Positions 60,063-64,000 of a DNA stretch of 64,000 nt are shown here, in pieces (the stretch's first letter is position 1; every line of letters starts with the position of its first letter). Position numbers and translations under genes: made by a program. This DNA is from Panopea generosa (taxonomy: Eukaryota; Mollusca; Bivalvia; Adapedonta; Hiatellidae). The DNA is taken from NCBI GenBank assembly GCA_029582155.1, contig CM055902.1:19568748-19632747 (forward strand). The letters are read 5' to 3'. The notes under the pieces are model-generated. The model saw only the letters and a program-made list of their open reading frames with translations. It was not told where the DNA came from and did no database searches.

Positions 60063-60237
60063 GTATGTAATTTTCATATGTCATTATAATCATTATATGT
60101 TTGAAAATAAACACATTCATTTGAAAGACTTACCTCTGGTGATAAACCTGCCACAGAAACTCAGCTAATTAAACTCTTATTGACATGTTAATTTTTAATA
60201 TATTTTAATGAGATTTAACATCATTTTCAAAACATTA

Positions 60238-60345
60238 CAGGTTCTATTCTTTTTGGCATATCCAATTTTACTGGTGGAGGGAGACCTCAGAATAAAAAGG
60301 AGTAAAGTAATTGACAAATTTTCTCACATAAATAGATTTGACAAA
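60238..60345 (-). mobile_element. SINE fragment (minus)
   Basis: The pieces 'ggcatatccaattttactgg' and 'tggagggagacctcag' match the reverse complement of the 35150 body. Confidence 0.6.
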
Positions 60346-60379
60346 GCTGAATTCTATTTACAATCCAGTTGGGAATCAA

Positions 60380-60595
60380 TTTACCCGACGCGGGCTGTCT
60401 ATCAAACAAGTTGATAGTCTTATCAGTGATTGATATTGGTTGCTATCCTACCACTTTCCTTAGACAAGTGAACTGTCTCTAAGTAAACACTACATTGTAT
60501 TACATTGTATTTACTTAGACAAACAATGCCACATGGTCAGTGGGTGGAGCAATAGTCGCACTTGCGTCAGATCAGTTGATTTTCAGACATTTCCT
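60380..60595. repeat. Dispersed repeat, copy 2 (partner at 40.3 kb)
   Basis: It is in the same orientation as 40340-40555 and shares the blocks listed there. Confidence 0.7.
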
Positions 60596-61109
60596 TGGAT
60601 CACTCAGGCACAAAGGATGCATAGGTTCATTCTTTTTACTTCCTTCCATCAGTGACTAAAATCATTACAAAATAACACATTTATGATAGCCATGTCAAAA
60701 CATGTAATGTAGAAAAAAATGTCGACTTATGACTAGCTTGTAAAACAGTTGAAAAAGGAAGTTAATAAAATAACTGAAAAGTCTCAGTACTGTATGGTTT
60801 TAATGTGAATGTAATGGAAGCAATAGTAAATACACTAAACTTTGAAGAAGATAACAAAATAAATTATATACTATATTCTATATATGAAAGAAAAATACAC
60901 AATCAATGGAGTTTAAAAGTAAAGATTTATCAAAATTATTAAAATACAACCACATTAAAACATAAAAGCAAAAGACAATATATTGTAAACATATTATAGT
61001 ATAAGTAGATTGACTAATAAACTTCAATTTAAAATATAATAACAACAATATAGTTTTTCAAAGAATTGGTAGACACATACATGTACCATTGTAAGCTCTG
61101 TATGATAAT
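60596..61109. other. No recognised feature
   Basis: AT-rich sequence with no gene signal. Confidence 0.4.
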
Positions 61110-62340
61110 ACTGAATATCATATAACCATAGTTCAGTCATATAGCCACAGTTCAGTCATATAGCTATAGTTCAGTCATATAGCCACAGTTCAGTCATATA
61201 CATATAGCCACAGGTCACTCATATAGCCATGGTTCAGTCATATAGCCATAGTTCATTAATAAAACCATAGTTCAGTCATAAAACCATAGTTCCGTCATAA
61301 AGCCATAGTTCAATCATAAAGCCATAATTCATTCAAATACATATACCCACCGGTCAGTCATATAGCCATAGTTCAGTCATTTAGCCATAGTTCAGTCATA
61401 TAATCATAGTTCAGTCATATAACCACAGTTCAATTATATAGCCATGGTTCAATCATAAAGCCATAGTTCAGTCATAAAAAACATAGTTTAGTCATATAGG
61501 CATAGTTCAGTCATATAGCCACAGTTCAGTCATATAGCCACAGTTCAGTCATATAACCACATGTACAGTCATATAACCACAGTTCAGTCATATAGCAATA
61601 GTTAAGTCATATAGACACAGTTCAGTCATACAGTCACAGATAAGTCATATAACCACAGTTCAGTCATATAGCAATAGTTCAGTAATATAACCACAGTTCA
61701 GTCATATCGCCACAGTCCAGTCATATAGCCACAGTTCAGTCATATAGCCACAGTTCATTCGTATAATAACAGTTCAGTCATATAGCCACAGTTCAGTCGT
61801 ATAGCCACAGTTCAGTCATATATCAATAGTTCAGTTGTATAGCCGGAGTTCAGTCGTAAAGCCACAGTTCAGTCTTATATCCAGAGTTCAGTCATTCAGC
61901 CAGTGTTCAGTCGTATAGCCAGAGTTCAGTCATATGCCACAGTTCAGTCATATAGCCAGCGTTCAGTTGTATAGCCAGAATTCAGTTGTATAGCCACAGT
62001 TCAGCTGTATAGCCACAGTTCAATCGTATAGCCATAGTTCAGTCATATAGCCACAGTTCAATCATATAGCCATAGTTCAGTCATATAGCCACAGTTCAGT
62101 CAAATAGCCACAGTTTAATTATATAGCCACAGTTCAGTCATATAGCCACAGTTCAATCATATATCCATAGTTCAGCCATATAGCCGCAGTTCAGTCATAT
62201 AGCCATAGTTCAGTCATATAGCCATAGTTCAATCATATAGCCACAGTTCAGTCATAATAGCCACAGTTCAGTCATATAGCAACAGTTCAGTTGTATAGCC
62301 ACAGTTCAGTCATATAGCCACAGTTCAGTCATATAATTGC
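61110..62340. repeat. 19-bp minisatellite (CATATAGCCACAGTTCAGT), about 65 units
   Basis: Units vary between 'cacagttcagt' and 'atagttcagt' and between 'catatag', 'cgtatag' and 'cataaag'. Confidence 0.95.
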
Positions 62341-62828
62341 TCAATCATACAGCTGTTGTTATAGTTCAGTTAAATCATAGCTTAACAATATAGATATAGT
62401 TCAGAACACTATTTTAGACGTGACTACAGCAATCCTATAACGCTGGAGCGTGGGAGGTCTATTTGATTACATGCGTTTATGCTGAGATATTGCTTTTATC
62501 CACAACTGGCAACATCAAATTTAGCACACATTTGTGTGTATCATCAAACAATGTCATACTGTACACATTCACACATCAACTACTGATTGTCACATCCATT
62601 TCTGTAAGTAAATAGTCAATAAAAAATCAAAAGCACCCAAAGTGAAAAGCGAAGAAAATGACATCAAAAGATTGGCATGACTGTCGGGCAATAGTTAAGT
62701 ATTTTTGTGAATTACACAAACATTTAAACTGATTAACATATTGTCTCTGAAGTCATAATTATGTATGTCATGAAGTAGTGTTTAGATGACACAAGCTTTT
62801 CATTGAAAGACTAATTTCATTAGAAAAC
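62341..62828. other. No recognised feature
   Basis: Unique sequence between the 19-bp array and the terminal dispersed element. Confidence 0.4.
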
Positions 62829-63930
62829 AAGAGGGCCAAGATGGACCTATATCGCTCACCTGACTGACCTTGAGTCACCCAACATAAGTAGATTATATAA
62901 TACATGTACGCTCAAAATTCCAGAAAGACCAGATGGACAAGTAATTAGAATTTTGATTTGTTTTTAAGATGTAACAGATGCGTAGAAGAGTTCAAACTTG
63001 GTAGAGGTTCACCCATGGTAAATGTCAGTGAAATTACATCAAAATCAGGTCAGTAGATTCTGACAAGAAGGCTTTTGAAGTTTTAACTATAGATGCTAAG
63101 TCTTCGAACTAAGATAAAAATCCAGTTCCAGCACAAAACTAACCTGTTATGTTTGAGAACAGTTACAAACTAAAGCATCAGACTAAACTATTGTGCATGA
63201 AACAATCCGCAGTTCCAGCACAATAAATATTCCTTTGAGTTTCAAACACAAGCCTTCCCGAAGTATATCGCTTGAAAGAATCTTTGTCGCAGTGCACTCT
63301 CCCCCAAAAACAATTAAGCCCTTCCTCCAAGATTTCAATTACACTTTGACACTAAAAATCTCAAGCAGACTTCTTGCTGTGATGAAACCAGCTAAAAATA
63401 TGGTATTGCTTCATTATGAAGCAGTAAACCATCCCTGTCTGAACCATAAAAACTCTGACTTTTATATTCAGAAAAACACCTATTTTAAAATGGTTCATGA
63501 TATTTGAATAATATTCAATCATTGATTATAATTGTATCATTCATCTTTTTATGATGAATTATCTTTTAAAACTTATATCTGGTATAATATTGTATAATAA
63601 TAGCAAAAAAAAAAAAAGTTTATTTAACGAGTTTATTACCTCTTCTTATAATAATTGCTATACACAGACATTTATGCTATAAAACAGGAGAAGTATTTTG
63701 ACATCAAACTAACCCCACACCCTGGCTGCCATGTTTTTTGACGAATCAAGATGGCTTGAACAAACTTAGAGAGTCACCCAAAGAACATTTCTGTAAAATT
63801 ATATCAAAATTGGCCCAGTGGTTTCAGAGGAGAAATTGTTAAAATCTAAAAGTTATCGATGGACGACGGACGACGGACACCAAGCGATCACAAAAGCTCA
63901 CCTGTGAGCCTTCAGCTCAGGTGAGCTAAT
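62829..63930. mobile_element. Dispersed element, copy 2, probably interrupted
   Basis: The left end is 'agagggccaagatggaccta' and 'tatcgctcacctgac'. The right end has 'gacggacgacggacaccaag', 'cgatcacaaaagctcacctg' and a hairpin of 'ctcacctgtgagc'/'gctcaggtgagc'. A middle stretch from about 63100 to 63690 differs in style and may be an insertion. It holds a 104-codon plus frame (63193-63507) without a recognisable domain. Confidence 0.5.
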
Positions 63931-64000
63931 AATCAGAGAAGTGGTAGACCATCATACATTAATGCAACGAAAATCTAGAATGTTACGAACGCTGTTTATA

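Overview
The window is animal nuclear DNA, very probably from a bivalve mollusc. Genes are split by GT-AG introns, the base composition is AT-rich, and the sequence is full of tRNA-derived SINEs, decayed retroelements and long minisatellite arrays. The lineage is inferred from the style of the repeats and genes; no species can be named. By eye about a third of the 64 kb is tandem array, and most of the longer open frames are by-products of those arrays.

Two protein-coding genes are well supported. The first is a single-exon rhodopsin-like GPCR on the minus strand (4576-6012, 478 aa). The second was assembled here by splicing: a DRAM/Frag1-family (damage-regulated autophagy modulator) six-pass membrane protein on the plus strand. 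Its coding exons are at 32385-32455, 39869-39990, 41988-42136, 52187-52388, one of two alternative exons (54344-54420 or 54806-54885), and 55542-55727. All splice phases agree and the product is 268 or 269 aa. The alternative pair looks mutually exclusive: each exon alone keeps the frame, while using both or neither breaks it.

Layout: 1-4.5 kb holds dispersed repeats, a 21-bp array and a candidate promoter. 4.6-6.0 kb is the GPCR. 6.3-9.8 kb holds degenerate repeats and a 42-bp array with higher-order structure. 10.05-16.24 kb is a decayed LINE (minus) split by a tyrosine-recombinase retrotransposon of the DIRS/Ngaro/PAT kind (minus) with split direct repeats. 17.5-22.0 kb is a nest of arrays, one of which carries a splice-donor-like motif in most units. 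22-25.3 kb is unique sequence plus SINEs. 25.3-26.8 kb is a 25-bp array. 27.6-29.1 kb is a SINE cluster. 29.7-30.7 kb is a pogo/Tigger-like non-autonomous DNA element. 30.8-32.2 kb holds short arrays. 32.4-55.7 kb is the DRAM-like gene, whose introns carry arrays of 1.9, 5.2 and 2.4 kb. 55.7-57.5 kb is a 53-bp array whose first unit overlaps the last codons and stop of that gene. 57.8-64.0 kb holds dispersed repeats, a 19-bp array and unassigned sequence.

The two genes show no functional link. The main biological interest is the alternative exon pair in the autophagy-modulator gene and the satellite that seems to have grown out of its last exon.
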